From NCBI GenBank assembly GCA_015485375.1, contig WFTU01000412.1:1-37034 (forward strand): a DNA stretch of 37,034 bases, given 5' to 3'. Shown here piece after piece: positions 13,984 to 22,600 of the stretch (positions within the stretch are counted from its first letter, which is position 1; each line of letters starts with the position of its first letter). The translations under genes were made by a program, and so were the position numbers. Below the pieces are notes generated by a model that searched no databases, was not told the origin of the DNA, and saw only the letters and a list, made by a program, of their open reading frames with translations. This DNA comes from Paracoccaceae bacterium. GTDB taxonomy: Bacteria; Pseudomonadota; Alphaproteobacteria; Rhodobacterales; Rhodobacteraceae.

Positions 13984-14357
13984 GAGATCGCGTAACGGCG
14001 GAGAACCTGCTCGATCTGATGCAAGCTCCGCCAGAAATCGAACCAGTCGACCCAGATGGTGATGTGGTTCAAGGGCGCCCGGACGAGGTGCTGACGCTCG
14101 CCCACAGTCGAATCCGGCATCTTTCTTCCGCGGAGATCGAGTTGCATCGCCACACCGACGGTCGGTGGATGTGGTCGGTTAGCTATCATTTCTGCGATCG
14201 GGGCGGTTCTTACAAAGTCGGCCCGAAATGGGGCCGGTTCGCCCGCGATCGCCAAAGCGCCCTTTATTGGGCCACACAGGAACTTATCAGGGCGACCCGC
14301 AATGTCGCCGACGACAGCGAAGCGCGGCGCATCGCTGCTTGGGTCGGGAAACTGTGA
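13980..14357 (+). CDS. Unknown protein between the two methyltransferases
   Basis: A 125-residue protein, not recognised. The central segment has alternating aromatic and basic residues (HRHTDGRWMWSVSYHF, GPKWGRFARDRQSALYW) and suggests a small alpha/beta fold; the C-terminus is helical. Coupled to both neighbours (ATGA before, TGATG after). Whether it assists the methyltransferases is unknown. Confidence 0.65.
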   Translation: MRDRVTAENLLDLMQAPPEIEPVDPDGDVVQGRPDEVLTLAHSRIRHLSSAEIELHRHTDGRWMWSVSYHFCDRGGSYKVGPKWGRFARDRQSALYWATQELIRATRNVADDSEARRIAAWVGKL

Positions 14358-15007
14358 TGGCCAGCGTTCTTGTTGCCTGTGAATACTCCGGCACTGTCCG
14401 CAACGCCTTTCTGCGCGAAGGTCACGACGCATGGTCGTGTGATCTGCTCCCCTCGGACGATGGCAGCAACCGCCACATCATCGGCGACGCGCGCGACCTC
14501 CTGAATGACGGCTGGGACTTGCTGATGGTTGCGCACCCGCCTTGCACCCGGCTTTGCAACAGCGGCGTCAGATGGCTGCACGCCGCACCCAGAGGCAAGA
14601 CCACCGACCAGATGTGGGCCGAACTGGATGAAGGGGCCGCGCTGTTCTCGGACTTCTGGAACGCGCCGATCGAGCGGATCGCAATCGAAAATCCTGTCAT
14701 GCACAAGCACGCCAAGGCGCGCATCCGCAACTACCGACCCCCAGCTCAGACGGTGCAGCCCTGGTGGTTCGGCGATCCCGCCTTCAAGGCCACCGGGTTC
14801 TATCTGAAAAACCTGCCGCCGCTCGCACCGACGGCCAAGCTGACACCGCCGGCCAAGGGCACCGACGCCCACAAACGCTGGTCATGGGTCCATCGCATGC
14901 CCCCGGGACCTGACCGCGCCAGGGAACGCGCCCGCTTCTTTCCGGGGATGGCCGCCGCGATGGCCAGCCAATGGGGGGATGTTGCCAAACAGGAGATCGC
15001 AGCATGA
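14357..15007 (+). CDS. Minimal C5-cytosine-methyltransferase-like protein
   Basis: A 216-residue protein with a Rossmann-type start (VLVACEYSGTVRNAFLREGH, DAWSCDLLPSDD) like motif I and II of C5 enzymes, then HPPCTRLCNSG at 60-70, where PPC is the catalytic motif IV, and IENPVMHKH at 110-118, similar to motif VI (ENV). A QPWWFGDPAFKATGFYL segment follows. Full-length C5 enzymes have a target-recognition domain and exceed 300 residues; this is much shorter and apparently lacks it. Proteins of this shape are widespread in phages, often labelled methyltransferase without assay. DNA modification is likely but not certain. Confidence 0.7.
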   Translation: MASVLVACEYSGTVRNAFLREGHDAWSCDLLPSDDGSNRHIIGDARDLLNDGWDLLMVAHPPCTRLCNSGVRWLHAAPRGKTTDQMWAELDEGAALFSDFWNAPIERIAIENPVMHKHAKARIRNYRPPAQTVQPWWFGDPAFKATGFYLKNLPPLAPTAKLTPPAKGTDAHKRWSWVHRMPPGPDRARERARFFPGMAAAMASQWGDVAKQEIAA

Positions 15008-15327
15008 CCTACCGACCATTGCGAGAGCGAGAGCAGGACTCGATGAGCATCGAGGAACTTTGCAAGCCGATCAGCGCCACCAAGATGCCGGCAAGCGCGA
15101 AGCTGTTGGCCATTGGCGGGCTCGGCAAGGAGTTATCGGAAACCAGGGCCCGCGCCATCCAAAGGCGAGTAGGGATCGACAGCCGAAAGGTGCCTAGAGA
15201 GCCACGGGTCTGTGCGTTTCCGGGGTGCCTAATGGAGATATCTCGACAATCCAGGTCCGGAATGTGCGCCACCCATCTTCACCAAGACGGCTGCCACTGT
15301 ATTTCATGCCGAACGAAAACGAGATGA
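15004..15327 (+). CDS. Unknown protein with Cys-rich, zinc-binding-like end
   Basis: A 107-residue protein, coupled to the methyltransferase-like gene by ATGA. The N-terminal part is helical and basic (KLLAIGGLGKELSETRARAI). The C-terminal 40 residues hold six Cys and a His in VCAFPGC, MCATHLH and CHCISC, a likely zinc-ribbon or treble-clef element. Not recognised as a known family; nucleic-acid binding is plausible. Confidence 0.6.
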   Translation: MTYRPLREREQDSMSIEELCKPISATKMPASAKLLAIGGLGKELSETRARAIQRRVGIDSRKVPREPRVCAFPGCLMEISRQSRSGMCATHLHQDGCHCISCRTKTR

Positions 15328-15536
15328 CGATCCTTGAAGCACTCGCGACCATCACCACGCCGGAAGAAATGGACGGGTTCACGGAATGCCTTCGGAACCC
15401 ACCGCCCGGCATCGAAAGGCGATTGGTATCGGACGAAGAATGGCGCGCCATAGCGCTCAAGAAAATCGAGATGGAAAGAAAGGAACAGGCACATGCTCAT
15501 CGCAAGGATCGAGAACGCCACCCGCGTCGTCGGTAA
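15324..15536 (+). CDS. Small unknown helical protein
   Basis: A 70-residue protein starting at an ATG that overlaps the previous stop as ATGA; earlier in-frame ATGs lack coupling. The first part is acidic (LEALATITTPEEMDGFTECL) and the C-terminus highly basic (KKIEMERKEQAHAHRKDRE). It overlaps the next gene by 44 bases, so the C-terminal basic end may be partly a by-product of the other frame. Function unknown. Confidence 0.55.
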   Translation: MTILEALATITTPEEMDGFTECLRNPPPGIERRLVSDEEWRAIALKKIEMERKEQAHAHRKDRERHPRRR

Positions 15537-15741
15537 GTCGCAGGGCTACCTTGGGCTGCCGATCAGGGACGAAGTCGTCATTGACCCGACCACGGACGAG
15601 AAAACACCGGTGATGGTGACGGCGTGGGAGCCGAGCATCGAGGAAATCGAGGCGCTGCGCCAAGGCGCCAAGATCCACCTCACGCTTTACGGCTACATGC
15701 ACCCGCCGGTCAGGATCGACGTGGGGCCCATCCCGGAATGA
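15493..15741 (+). CDS. Small conserved phage protein, unknown
   Basis: An 82-residue acidic protein with the pattern TRVVGKSQGYLGLPIRDEVV at the start and YGYMHPPVRIDVGPIPE at the end. I recognise this type from alphaproteobacterial phage early regions, without a function. AAAGGAACAGG lies well placed before the ATG. Coupled to the following gene by ATGA. Confidence 0.65.
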   Translation: MLIARIENATRVVGKSQGYLGLPIRDEVVIDPTTDEKTPVMVTAWEPSIEEIEALRQGAKIHLTLYGYMHPPVRIDVGPIPE

Positions 15742-15947
15742 AGGGACAGCCGTCAATCAGCAGCATCTACCGGATGGCGCCCGGAACCGCCAACGACGAT
15801 GCGCTCGCGGAATGGGGCCGCATTGAGCGCCTGCGCCGGGAGGCATGGCGAAAGACGGGCGTCGTCACGATCAGAATCGAGGAGCTACCGGAGAGCCTTC
15901 AAGGGCCGATACAGCAGTGGGCAGAGGACCAATATGGCAGGCGATAA
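15738..15947 (+). CDS. Small unknown protein
   Basis: A 69-residue protein beginning MKGQPSISSIYRMAPGTAND. It is helical in the middle (LAEWGRIERLRREAWRKTG). The ATG overlaps the previous stop as ATGA, and the end overlaps the next gene by 14 bases. Not recognised. Confidence 0.6.
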   Translation: MKGQPSISSIYRMAPGTANDDALAEWGRIERLRREAWRKTGVVTIRIEELPESLQGPIQQWAEDQYGRR

Positions 15948-16614
15948 ATGGATGAGCGTGCAGCAGGCGCTCGAGTGGGCGTTCGGAAAGGAAGGGGCAC
16001 AGCTGGAATTGCCCGAACCTGACGTCGAGGATCGCGGCTTCGGCTTCGGGATGGAATATGTCCTGATGGAGCAGGCCCGCTTGGGCGTGCGCGTCGACAC
16101 GTTCCGCGGCAAGTCATACCCGCACGAGGATGCGGATACGATTGCGGCCGTGGTCACCCATGTGAGCGGAGGGTTCAGAACGGCCATCATGGTGGTGGAG
16201 TGCGCGCGATCAGGAATAACGCCAGACTGGATGCCAGGGGCTGTTCCGAAGGTCGAGCCGAAAGCGTGGAAGCGCCGCAGCGGTTTTCGGCACTATGCGA
16301 AGTCGGAGCGCATTGGGACGCACGTGGAGGAGGTTCGTCTGCCGCACCCGAAATATCCGACCAAGACGATCATCCGGCGCAAGAGAACAGAGATTCTCTG
16401 GACGCCAATTCGCTGGTCGCCGACCGAACACCAAATCGCCAGTGCCAGAAAACGCTATGACGAGTGGTGGTCCGCGCTGGACGAAATCCGCGAGAACCTT
16501 TCGTATCTTCGTCTGACAATGGTCAAGATCACCGAAGTCATGCCACCCCGGAAACCATGGAGGCGGCCATCAGGCGCGGGTCGGAAAAATATGCACAAAG
16601 CACCCATCCGGTAG
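15934..16614 (+). CDS. Unknown protein in the lambda Q position
   Basis: A 226-residue basic protein, last gene of the early rightward operon. The N-terminal half (VQQALEWAFGKEGAQLELPE, then EYVLMEQARLGVRV) is helical, the middle has a strand/loop part rich in K, R, W and P, and the C-terminus is basic. The only sequence signs of DNA or RNA contact are clusters such as IIRRKRTEILW. AGAGGA precedes the ATG. Since the next 250 bases hold a hairpin terminator and then the terminase genes, it could be a late-gene activator or antiterminator. That is inference from position only. Confidence 0.65.
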   Translation: MAGDKWMSVQQALEWAFGKEGAQLELPEPDVEDRGFGFGMEYVLMEQARLGVRVDTFRGKSYPHEDADTIAAVVTHVSGGFRTAIMVVECARSGITPDWMPGAVPKVEPKAWKRRSGFRHYAKSERIGTHVEEVRLPHPKYPTKTIIRRKRTEILWTPIRWSPTEHQIASARKRYDEWWSALDEIRENLSYLRLTMVKITEVMPPRKPWRRPSGAGRKNMHKAPIR

Positions 16615-16866
16615 CCAAGCGCCGGTGTGTGCTGTCCAAAACGCGCCTTTTGTCCCGAAACCTGCGCTCTTGACTTTTTCCATTCGTATTGACAACCTGC
16701 CAGCGAACCGAATTGCGGAAGAACGCAGGACGGGAATTCCAGACAGTTCGATTTGGGAGCGCGCCACCACCCCCCCGGTTGGCGCGCTTTGTCGTCGCGG
16801 TTTCAGGTTCTCCGCGCCAAAGCAAAACCTGGTCCATCTCCGCCAAGGTGAGAACAGGAGTGAGCA
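16615..16866. promoter_or_regulatory. Early/late junction without genes
   Basis: A 252-base gap. TTGACT (16670) and TTGACA (16689) could be -35 elements but neither has a good -10 at 16-18 bases, so a late promoter here may need an activator. The hairpin at 16758-16788 follows. The right end holds AGGAG before the terS ATG. The layout of promoter, early hairpin and packaging genes resembles lambda pR'-tR', but the promoter cannot be pinned down by eye. Confidence 0.4.
16758..16790 (+). terminator. Hairpin terminator before the late genes
   Basis: AGCGCGCCA (16758-16766) pairs perfectly with TGGCGCGCT (16780-16788) over nine bases, loop 13 bases including a run of seven C, followed by TTTGTC. 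The U-tract is short. It sits 77 bases before the terS ATG, in the place where many phages put a terminator that late antitermination must pass. Confidence 0.5.
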
Positions 16867-17298
16867 ATGCCAGGAGGCAGGCCGACCAAATACAATCCCG
16901 AAATGTGCGCCACCGTCATAGAGGTAGGCCGGCGCGGCGATACCGTCGCCAGCATGTGTAAGGCGCTCGGAATCTCGCGGGAAACCATGAACCGGTGGCG
17001 GCACGAAAAGCCCGAGTTTCAGGACGCCGTAAAAGACGGATTGGGCCTGGCACAAGCGTGGTGGGAAGAAAAAGGCAAGGATGCCACGTTCGGAAAGGAG
17101 CCCGGGTTTAACGCCACGAGTTTCATTTTCAACATGAAGAATCGGTTTTCGGAAGATTGGCGCGATCGACACGAGGTGACCGGGAAGGATGGCGCGCCAT
17201 TGGTGCCGACGACCATCGACGTGGACAAGCTGACCCTGAAAGAACGCAAGCAACTCTTGGCGCTGCATGCCAAGGCAACCGATGCTGACGGCAGGTGA
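16867..17298 (+). CDS. terS: Terminase small subunit
   Basis: A 143-residue DNA-recognition subunit of the packaging motor. It begins with GGRPTKYNPEMCATVIEVGR and an HTH (SMCKALGISRETMNRWRHEK), the usual layout of small terminases that bind the pac or cos region; helices follow (VKDGLGLAQAWWEEKGKD). AGGAG stands ten bases before the ATG. It overlaps terL by 17 bases. Confidence 0.88.
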   Translation: MPGGRPTKYNPEMCATVIEVGRRGDTVASMCKALGISRETMNRWRHEKPEFQDAVKDGLGLAQAWWEEKGKDATFGKEPGFNATSFIFNMKNRFSEDWRDRHEVTGKDGAPLVPTTIDVDKLTLKERKQLLALHAKATDADGR

Positions 17299-18724
17299 TG
17301 TTCTAGCTCTTGAACGGTCCATCGCGGCGGAGAGCCTGGCAGACTTCGTCAAGATGGCATGGCACACGATCGAGCCGGGCCAGCCCTATGTGCACAACTG
17401 GCACATTGATGCGCTCGGGGATCACTTGCAGGCGGTGGCCGCCGGGGAAATTCCGCGGCTGCTGATCAACATTCCGCCGGGCACGATGAAGTCGAGCACC
17501 ACCAGCGTGTTCTTCCCTGCGTGGCTATGGGGGCCAGCGGGAAAGCCGCATTCCCGGTTCATCGGTGCGGCGCACGAACAGACGCTGGCAACACGCGACA
17601 ATCGCAGGACACGCCTGTTGGTAGAAAGCGAGTGGTTTCAGACCAGGTGGCCGGTCCGGATCACGTCGGACCAGAACGAGAAGACGTTCTTCGAAACGGA
17701 GGACCGCGGGTTCCGGCAATCCAGCGCGGTGCGGTCCATGACGGGCCGCCGGGGTCATTTCATCGCGTGGGACGACCCGATCAACCCAGAGGATGCGCAC
17801 AGCCCCACAGCGCGGGAAACGGCGATCCGCATCTTCACCGAGACGCTGCCAAGTCGGATGGTGGACCCGAAAACATCGGCGATCATCATCGTGATGCAGC
17901 GTCTGCACCAAGACGATGTCAGCGGATACATTCTCGAGAATGATTTCGGCTATGAACACCTTTGCTTGCCGATGGAATTCGAGCCGGATCGCAAGTGCTA
18001 CACGTCGATCGGGTTCGAAGATCCAAGGACGAAAGAAGGCGAACTACTGTTCGAGGAGCGGTTTCCGCGCGAAGTCGTGGAGCGCGACAAGAAGGTGATG
18101 GGGTCTTACGCGACCGCCGGACAGTTCCAGCAGCGCCCGGCGCCTCGAGAAGGCGGCATGTTCAAACGGTCGGACTTCGAGATCGTCGATGCAGTGCCGG
18201 TCGGTTGCCGGTGGGTGCGCGCTTGGGACTTGGCGGCCTCGGTCGAAAAGACATCCGCCTTTACCGCCGGTGTGCTCATGGGGCGCACGCCAAAAGGCGA
18301 GATCATCGTCGCCGATGTAGCGCGCGATCAGGTGTCGCCGTCCGGTTTGGAGAAACTTCTTCGGGCGACGGCCTCGATGGATGGTGTCTCCGTGCCGGGG
18401 TCGATTCCGCAAGATCCTGGCTCGTCCGGAAAATACCAGGCGAAGGCGTTGATCTCGGGTCCGCTGGCCGGGTTCAACTACAAAGCATCGCCCGAAACTG
18501 GCGACAAGGTTGCCCGCGCTGAGCCGCTCGCAGCGCAGGTCGAGATTGGAAACGTCAAATTGCTTCGCGGCGATTGGAACAAGGCGTTCCTCGACGAGAT
18601 TTCGATGTTCCCGGCAGGCAAGAACAAGGACCAGGTGGACGCGGCCAGCCGCGCATATGGCGAACTGATGAAAAGCAAGCCGTTCAACTGGTATGTCGGC
18701 GGAGGAACAGATGAAGCTACTTGA
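17282..18724 (+). CDS. terL: Terminase large subunit
   Basis: A 480-residue packaging ATPase and nuclease. Residues 64-72 IPPGTMKSS form a Walker A variant, HFIAWDDP at 159-166 Walker B with the catalytic acid beyond, and VMQRLHQDDVSG at ~204-215 the coupling motif. The nuclease domain follows with WDLAAS (D316) as first acidic strand. Length is usual. AAGG at seven bases supports the ATG at 17282; an ATG 15 bases upstream has no ribosome site. It ends 14 bases inside the portal gene. Confidence 0.95.
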   Translation: MLTAGDVLALERSIAAESLADFVKMAWHTIEPGQPYVHNWHIDALGDHLQAVAAGEIPRLLINIPPGTMKSSTTSVFFPAWLWGPAGKPHSRFIGAAHEQTLATRDNRRTRLLVESEWFQTRWPVRITSDQNEKTFFETEDRGFRQSSAVRSMTGRRGHFIAWDDPINPEDAHSPTARETAIRIFTETLPSRMVDPKTSAIIIVMQRLHQDDVSGYILENDFGYEHLCLPMEFEPDRKCYTSIGFEDPRTKEGELLFEERFPREVVERDKKVMGSYATAGQFQQRPAPREGGMFKRSDFEIVDAVPVGCRWVRAWDLAASVEKTSAFTAGVLMGRTPKGEIIVADVARDQVSPSGLEKLLRATASMDGVSVPGSIPQDPGSSGKYQAKALISGPLAGFNYKASPETGDKVARAEPLAAQVEIGNVKLLRGDWNKAFLDEISMFPAGKNKDQVDAASRAYGELMKSKPFNWYVGGGTDEAT

Positions 18725-20093
18725 TCCGCGGACGTGGTTCACCAAGGCAAGCGCGGTTGGCCAGATCATCGCGGAGCGCGGCCTCGGTCAGCCCGTGTGG
18801 TCGAAACGGAACTATCAGAGTTTCGCCAAGGAAGCCTACCAGTTGAATGCGGTTTCCTATCGCTGCATCAAGCTCGTGGCTGGAAACGCGGCCGGTGTGA
18901 AATGGCTTTTGGTCGGTCGCGATGGAAAGGTGATCGACAACCACCCGCTGATCGACCTGTTGCGCCGCCCTACCCCGCTCAACAGCGGTCGGACGTTCTT
19001 CGAGGCTGTGTATGCATATCTGCTGATCGCGGGAAACAGCTACATCGAGGCCAACGGGCCGGAAGGTGGCAAGCCAGGGGAGCTGTGGGTGCTTCGGCCA
19101 GATCGCATGAAGGTCGTGCCCGGGAAAATGTCGATGCCGGAGGCTTTCGAATACAGCGTCGGCGGAAAAAAACACCGGTGGCCGGTAAACCAGGTCGATG
19201 GCACGTCGCCGATCCTGCACCTCAAGGAGTTTCACCCGACCGACGATTGGTATGGCTTGAGCAGGGTCGAAGCGGCCGCCTACGGCATTGACCGCCACAA
19301 CGCGGCATCGGCCCACAACAAGGCCTTGTTGGACAATGGGGCCCGGCCGTCCGGCGCTTTGGTTTTCGAGCCGGTGACCTCGGGGGGGGAATCTCAGAAC
19401 GCCCCGAAGGAAATCATCGAGGCCGCGGAAAAACAACTGATGGCCCGGCACGGCGGACCGACGAATGCCGGCCGCCCGATGATATTCGGCGGCAATGTGC
19501 GCTGGGAAGCTATGGGCTTCAAGCCGCGCGACATGGACTACGCGGTATCCAAGGACGACAGCGCGCGCGATATCTGCATCGCGTTTGGCGTGCCACCGGT
19601 GCTCGTCGTCAAGGGCGAGGCAACCTACAACAACATGCGGGAAGCCAAGCTCGACCTCTACGAGGACACGGTGCTTCCGCTGGTCGAGTTTCTGACGGGC
19701 GAATTGAACACATGGCTGGTGCCGCCATTCGGCGACGGGCTTCGTTTGGTGCCCGACCTGGATTCCGTATCCGCTTTGGAATCCAGACGCGAAACCAAGC
19801 GCCGCTCGACGGTGGAACTTTTGAAAGAGGGCGTGATCAGCCATGACGAGGCACGCTCGGACCTCGATTACGGGCCTCGCGACCCGGACGCGGTCGGGAG
19901 CGTTGACGGCAGCACGCTCTCGGCCCTGGTCGCTGCGATGCCAGAGGTCGGGATCATGCCTCTGGCGCGCTACATGCGCTCGGTTCAACTGGTTCCGCCG
20001 GACATGAGCGACGAGGAAATCCTGGCGATGGCAATGGATCTGATCGAGAGCGATCCAATCAATGATGGAGCAGGCGATGCAATTCAAAACTGA
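18711..20093 (+). CDS. HK97-family portal protein
   Basis: A 460-residue dodecameric head vertex protein. Typical features: an N-terminal part reading YQLNAVSYRCIKLVAGNAAG, then HPLIDLLRRPTPLNSG, FFEAVYAYLLIAGNSYIEAN, LRPDRMKVVPG, and the C-terminal FGVPPVLVVKGEATYNNMRE with a helix DLYEDTVLPLVEFLTGELN. The ATG with GGAGG at seven bases is preferred to one 18 bases before. It overlaps terL and is overlapped by the protease gene. Confidence 0.95.
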   Translation: MKLLDPRTWFTKASAVGQIIAERGLGQPVWSKRNYQSFAKEAYQLNAVSYRCIKLVAGNAAGVKWLLVGRDGKVIDNHPLIDLLRRPTPLNSGRTFFEAVYAYLLIAGNSYIEANGPEGGKPGELWVLRPDRMKVVPGKMSMPEAFEYSVGGKKHRWPVNQVDGTSPILHLKEFHPTDDWYGLSRVEAAAYGIDRHNAASAHNKALLDNGARPSGALVFEPVTSGGESQNAPKEIIEAAEKQLMARHGGPTNAGRPMIFGGNVRWEAMGFKPRDMDYAVSKDDSARDICIAFGVPPVLVVKGEATYNNMREAKLDLYEDTVLPLVEFLTGELNTWLVPPFGDGLRLVPDLDSVSALESRRETKRRSTVELLKEGVISHDEARSDLDYGPRDPDAVGSVDGSTLSALVAAMPEVGIMPLARYMRSVQLVPPDMSDEEILAMAMDLIESDPINDGAGDAIQN

Positions 20094-20757
20094 TCGCAAG
20101 GACGGGCTTTTCAGGGGCGACTTCGGCACGCCGGCGCCGTTCGACATGAAGGAGTTGAACGAGGACGGCGAGTTCGAGGGCTATGCCGCGACATTCGGCG
20201 ACGTGGACCTCGGCAACGATATCGTGATGCCGGGCGCGTTTTCCGCGTCCCTGGTCAAATGGCCGGCGCACAAGGTCAAGATGCTGCATCAGCATCGCCC
20301 CGATGAAATCGCCGGCAAGTGGCTCGAACTGCGCGAAACCGACAAGGGGCTCTATGCGAAAGGCAAGTTGTTCCTGAAGGTGCAACGCGGCCAGGAAATC
20401 CACGAGATGATGAAGGAGGGCCAGCTTGAAGGGCTCTCGATCGGCTACCGCACGCGCGAATACGAGATCGACAATGAACTTGGCGTGCGCCGGCTGAAGA
20501 AGGTCGATCTGCGCGAAATCTCGATCGTGACCTTCCCGATGAACGAAATGGCTGGCGTGACCCTCGTGAAGGGCGACACCATTCCAACTGAACGAGAATT
20601 TGAGCGGTTCCTGATGCGGGATGCCGGGTTCACCGCTCAACAGGCCAAGGCGATCATCGCCAATGGCTACAAATCGCTGACCAACGCGCGGGATGCCGGA
20701 GAAAGCGATGATAGCGGGTCTCTTCTGGCCCAAATGGCTGCGGTGATGCGCAGCTAA
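20077..20757 (+). CDS. HK97-family prohead protease
   Basis: A 226-residue maturation serine protease that would trim the capsid protein delta domain. Catalytic residues fit H71/H73 in KMLHQHRPDEIAGKW and S121 in EGLSIGYR, with DLREISIVTFPMNEMA further on. The ATG at 20077 has GGAG at six bases; two ATGs upstream at 20062 and 20065 are within the portal gene. The C-terminal 50 residues are a helical tail of uncertain role. Confidence 0.93.
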   Translation: MQFKTDRKDGLFRGDFGTPAPFDMKELNEDGEFEGYAATFGDVDLGNDIVMPGAFSASLVKWPAHKVKMLHQHRPDEIAGKWLELRETDKGLYAKGKLFLKVQRGQEIHEMMKEGQLEGLSIGYRTREYEIDNELGVRRLKKVDLREISIVTFPMNEMAGVTLVKGDTIPTEREFERFLMRDAGFTAQQAKAIIANGYKSLTNARDAGESDDSGSLLAQMAAVMRS

Positions 20758-20782
20758 CATCATCAAATCAAAGGAGGATGTC

Positions 20783-22108
20783 ATGTTGGACATTCAAAAG
20801 GCGCCCGCGCAAGCGAAGGCGGGGCTTCCGCTTGAACGCAAGGACGACAGCGGCGGCCTGGATGGCGAAAAGGCTGTTCGCGAGTTCAAGGAAGCGTGGA
20901 ACACCTACCGGGAAAAGAACGATGCTCGCCTGGACGCACTCGACAGGAAGCTGTCCGATCCCATCGGCGAAGCGGAACTCAAGAAGATCGACGAATTCCT
21001 CGACAAGCACGAAGGCCTGAACCAGAAACTGGTTCTCGGCCAGAAGGCTCAGGAAGCGGTCGAAGAGCTCAAGAAGCGCTTTGACGCGGTCGAGACCGCG
21101 CTGCAGCGCAAGGGCGTGGCGGGGGCCGAGGAAAAGGTCAACCGAGCCGGCCTGTGGGCAAAAGCCGTCTACCAGGTGTTCCACAAGGGTGAGCCGAACC
21201 TTGCCGAGGAAGAGCGTGGCTGCCTCGACGACATCAAGGCCGAATACAAGGCCCTGAACGTCGGGACGGCGACCGAAGGTGGCTACCTGGCGCCGGTCGA
21301 ATACGTCCGCGAGATCATCAAGGGCATCACCGAGTCCAGCCCGGTCCGGTCGCTTGTGCGCGTTCGCAATACGTCCAGCAAATCCATCCAGATCCCGAAG
21401 CGCACCGGCCAGTTCGCCGCCGTGCGCGTGCACGAACTGGGCACCAAGTCCGAAACCACGGGCCTGGGCTACGGCCTCGAAGAACTGGTGGCGCCGGAGA
21501 TGTATGCGCTGGTCGATGTGACCAATGACATGCTCGAAGACAGCGCCTTCGACATCGCGGCTGAAATCGAGATGGAAGCGATCGAGCAGTTCTCGGTCAA
21601 GGAGGGCCAGGAGTTCATCACCGGCACCGGCGTTGGCGAAATGGAAGGCATCCTCGTGAACGGCGACATCGCTGAAACGGTCTCCGGCTCTGCCACGGCG
21701 ATCACCGCCGACGGCATGCTCGATCTCAAGCACGCGATCAAGTCCGGCTATGCCCGTAACGCAAACTGGCTGATGAACCGCACCACCATCGGCGTGGTTC
21801 GCAAGCTGAAGGACATCAACGGTGCCTACATCTGGACGCCGGGCATCGCGCAGGGTGCGCCCAACACCATCGACGGCGATCCCTATGTCGAGGTGACCGA
21901 CATGCCCAACGAGGGAGCCGGCGCCTACCCGATTGCCTACGGCGACTGGCGCCGCGCCTACACGATGGTCGACAGGATCGTCATGGACATGATGCGCGAC
22001 CCCTACACGCAGGCCGACAACGGCAAGGTCCGCTTCCGGTTCCGGCGTCGGAGCGGCGGCAAGCTGACGCTGGCCGAGGCGGTTCGCAAGCTGAAGTGCT
22101 CGACCTGA
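20783..22108 (+). CDS. HK97-family major capsid protein
   Basis: A 441-residue capsid protein. Residues ~1-115 are charged, helical and coiled coil (delta/scaffold domain), expected to be removed by the protease. The HK97 fold begins near 150: ALNVGTATEGGYLAPVEYV, ESSPVRSLVRVRNTSSKSIQ, EELVAPEMYALVDVTNDMLE, GTGVGEMEGILVNGD and YGDWRRAYTMVDR. AAGGAGG precedes the ATG closely, in line with high expression. A strong hairpin follows the stop codon. Confidence 0.96.
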   Translation: MLDIQKAPAQAKAGLPLERKDDSGGLDGEKAVREFKEAWNTYREKNDARLDALDRKLSDPIGEAELKKIDEFLDKHEGLNQKLVLGQKAQEAVEELKKRFDAVETALQRKGVAGAEEKVNRAGLWAKAVYQVFHKGEPNLAEEERGCLDDIKAEYKALNVGTATEGGYLAPVEYVREIIKGITESSPVRSLVRVRNTSSKSIQIPKRTGQFAAVRVHELGTKSETTGLGYGLEELVAPEMYALVDVTNDMLEDSAFDIAAEIEMEAIEQFSVKEGQEFITGTGVGEMEGILVNGDIAETVSGSATAITADGMLDLKHAIKSGYARNANWLMNRTTIGVVRKLKDINGAYIWTPGIAQGAPNTIDGDPYVEVTDMPNEGAGAYPIAYGDWRRAYTMVDRIVMDMMRDPYTQADNGKVRFRFRRRSGGKLTLAEAVRKLKCST

Positions 22109-22115
22109 TGAAACA

Positions 22116-22139
22116 CGGGCTGGCCTGACGGCCGGCCCG
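22116..22139 (+). repeat. Hairpin after the capsid gene
   Basis: CGGGCTGGCC (22116-22125) and GGCCGGCCCG (22130-22139) pair over ten bases with one U-G, tetraloop TGAC. No U-tract follows, so it is more likely an mRNA 3' protector or partial pause than a terminator. Comparable hairpins stand after the next gene and around the tail-tube gene. Confidence 0.6.
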
Positions 22140-22165
22140 ACTTGAAATGAACAGGAGGAACAGAG

Positions 22166-22591
22166 ATGTTCGATCTTCACAATAACGTCCACCCCGTGCT
22201 CGGCTTGGCGCCGAGCGCCGGGCCTTCGGACAACACGGCGCAGGTGTGCGCCATCGTCGACCGGCAGGGCTACGAGTCGCTGGAATACATCATCGCGACG
22301 GGCACCTTGGTGGACGCGGATGCGACCTTCACGGTGCTTCTGGAGGAGGGCGACAATGCCAGCCTGTCCGACGCCGCGGCTGTGGCCGATGTCGACCTGA
22401 TCGGCACGGAAGCATTGGCGAGTTTCACTTTCGCGGATGACAGCAAGTGCTTCAAGCTCGGCTACAAGGGTGGCAAGCGCTACACGCGCATGACCATCAC
22501 CCCGGCCAACAACACCGGTGCCGCTCCGATGGCCGTGGTCGCCGTGCTCGGCAACCCGTCCTCGGCGCCGACCGCCAACCCGCCGGCGTAA
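22166..22591 (+). CDS. Probable head decoration / virion protein
   Basis: A 141-residue beta-rich protein (YESLEYIIATGTLVDADATF, SFTFADDSKCFKLGYKGGKR, YTRMTITPANNTGAAPMAVV). The pattern of distance-like strands and a GKRYTRMTITP.NNTGA segment is familiar from proteins directly after capsid genes, presumed decoration or structural. AGGAGGAACAGAG before the ATG and flanking hairpins suggest high expression, like the capsid. Not identified further. Confidence 0.7.
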   Translation: MFDLHNNVHPVLGLAPSAGPSDNTAQVCAIVDRQGYESLEYIIATGTLVDADATFTVLLEEGDNASLSDAAAVADVDLIGTEALASFTFADDSKCFKLGYKGGKRYTRMTITPANNTGAAPMAVVAVLGNPSSAPTANPPA

Positions 22592-22600
22592 CATGAGATC

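Noticed and set aside
12916..15007. Restriction-modification or defence island
   Set aside because: No endonuclease, helicase or toxin partner is found; the methyltransferases are embedded and coupled within the early operon.
18717..22594. Very long minus-strand open frames opposite portal and capsid genes
   Set aside because: Biased His/Arg/Val composition typical of antisense frames in high-GC genes; the plus-strand genes are certain.
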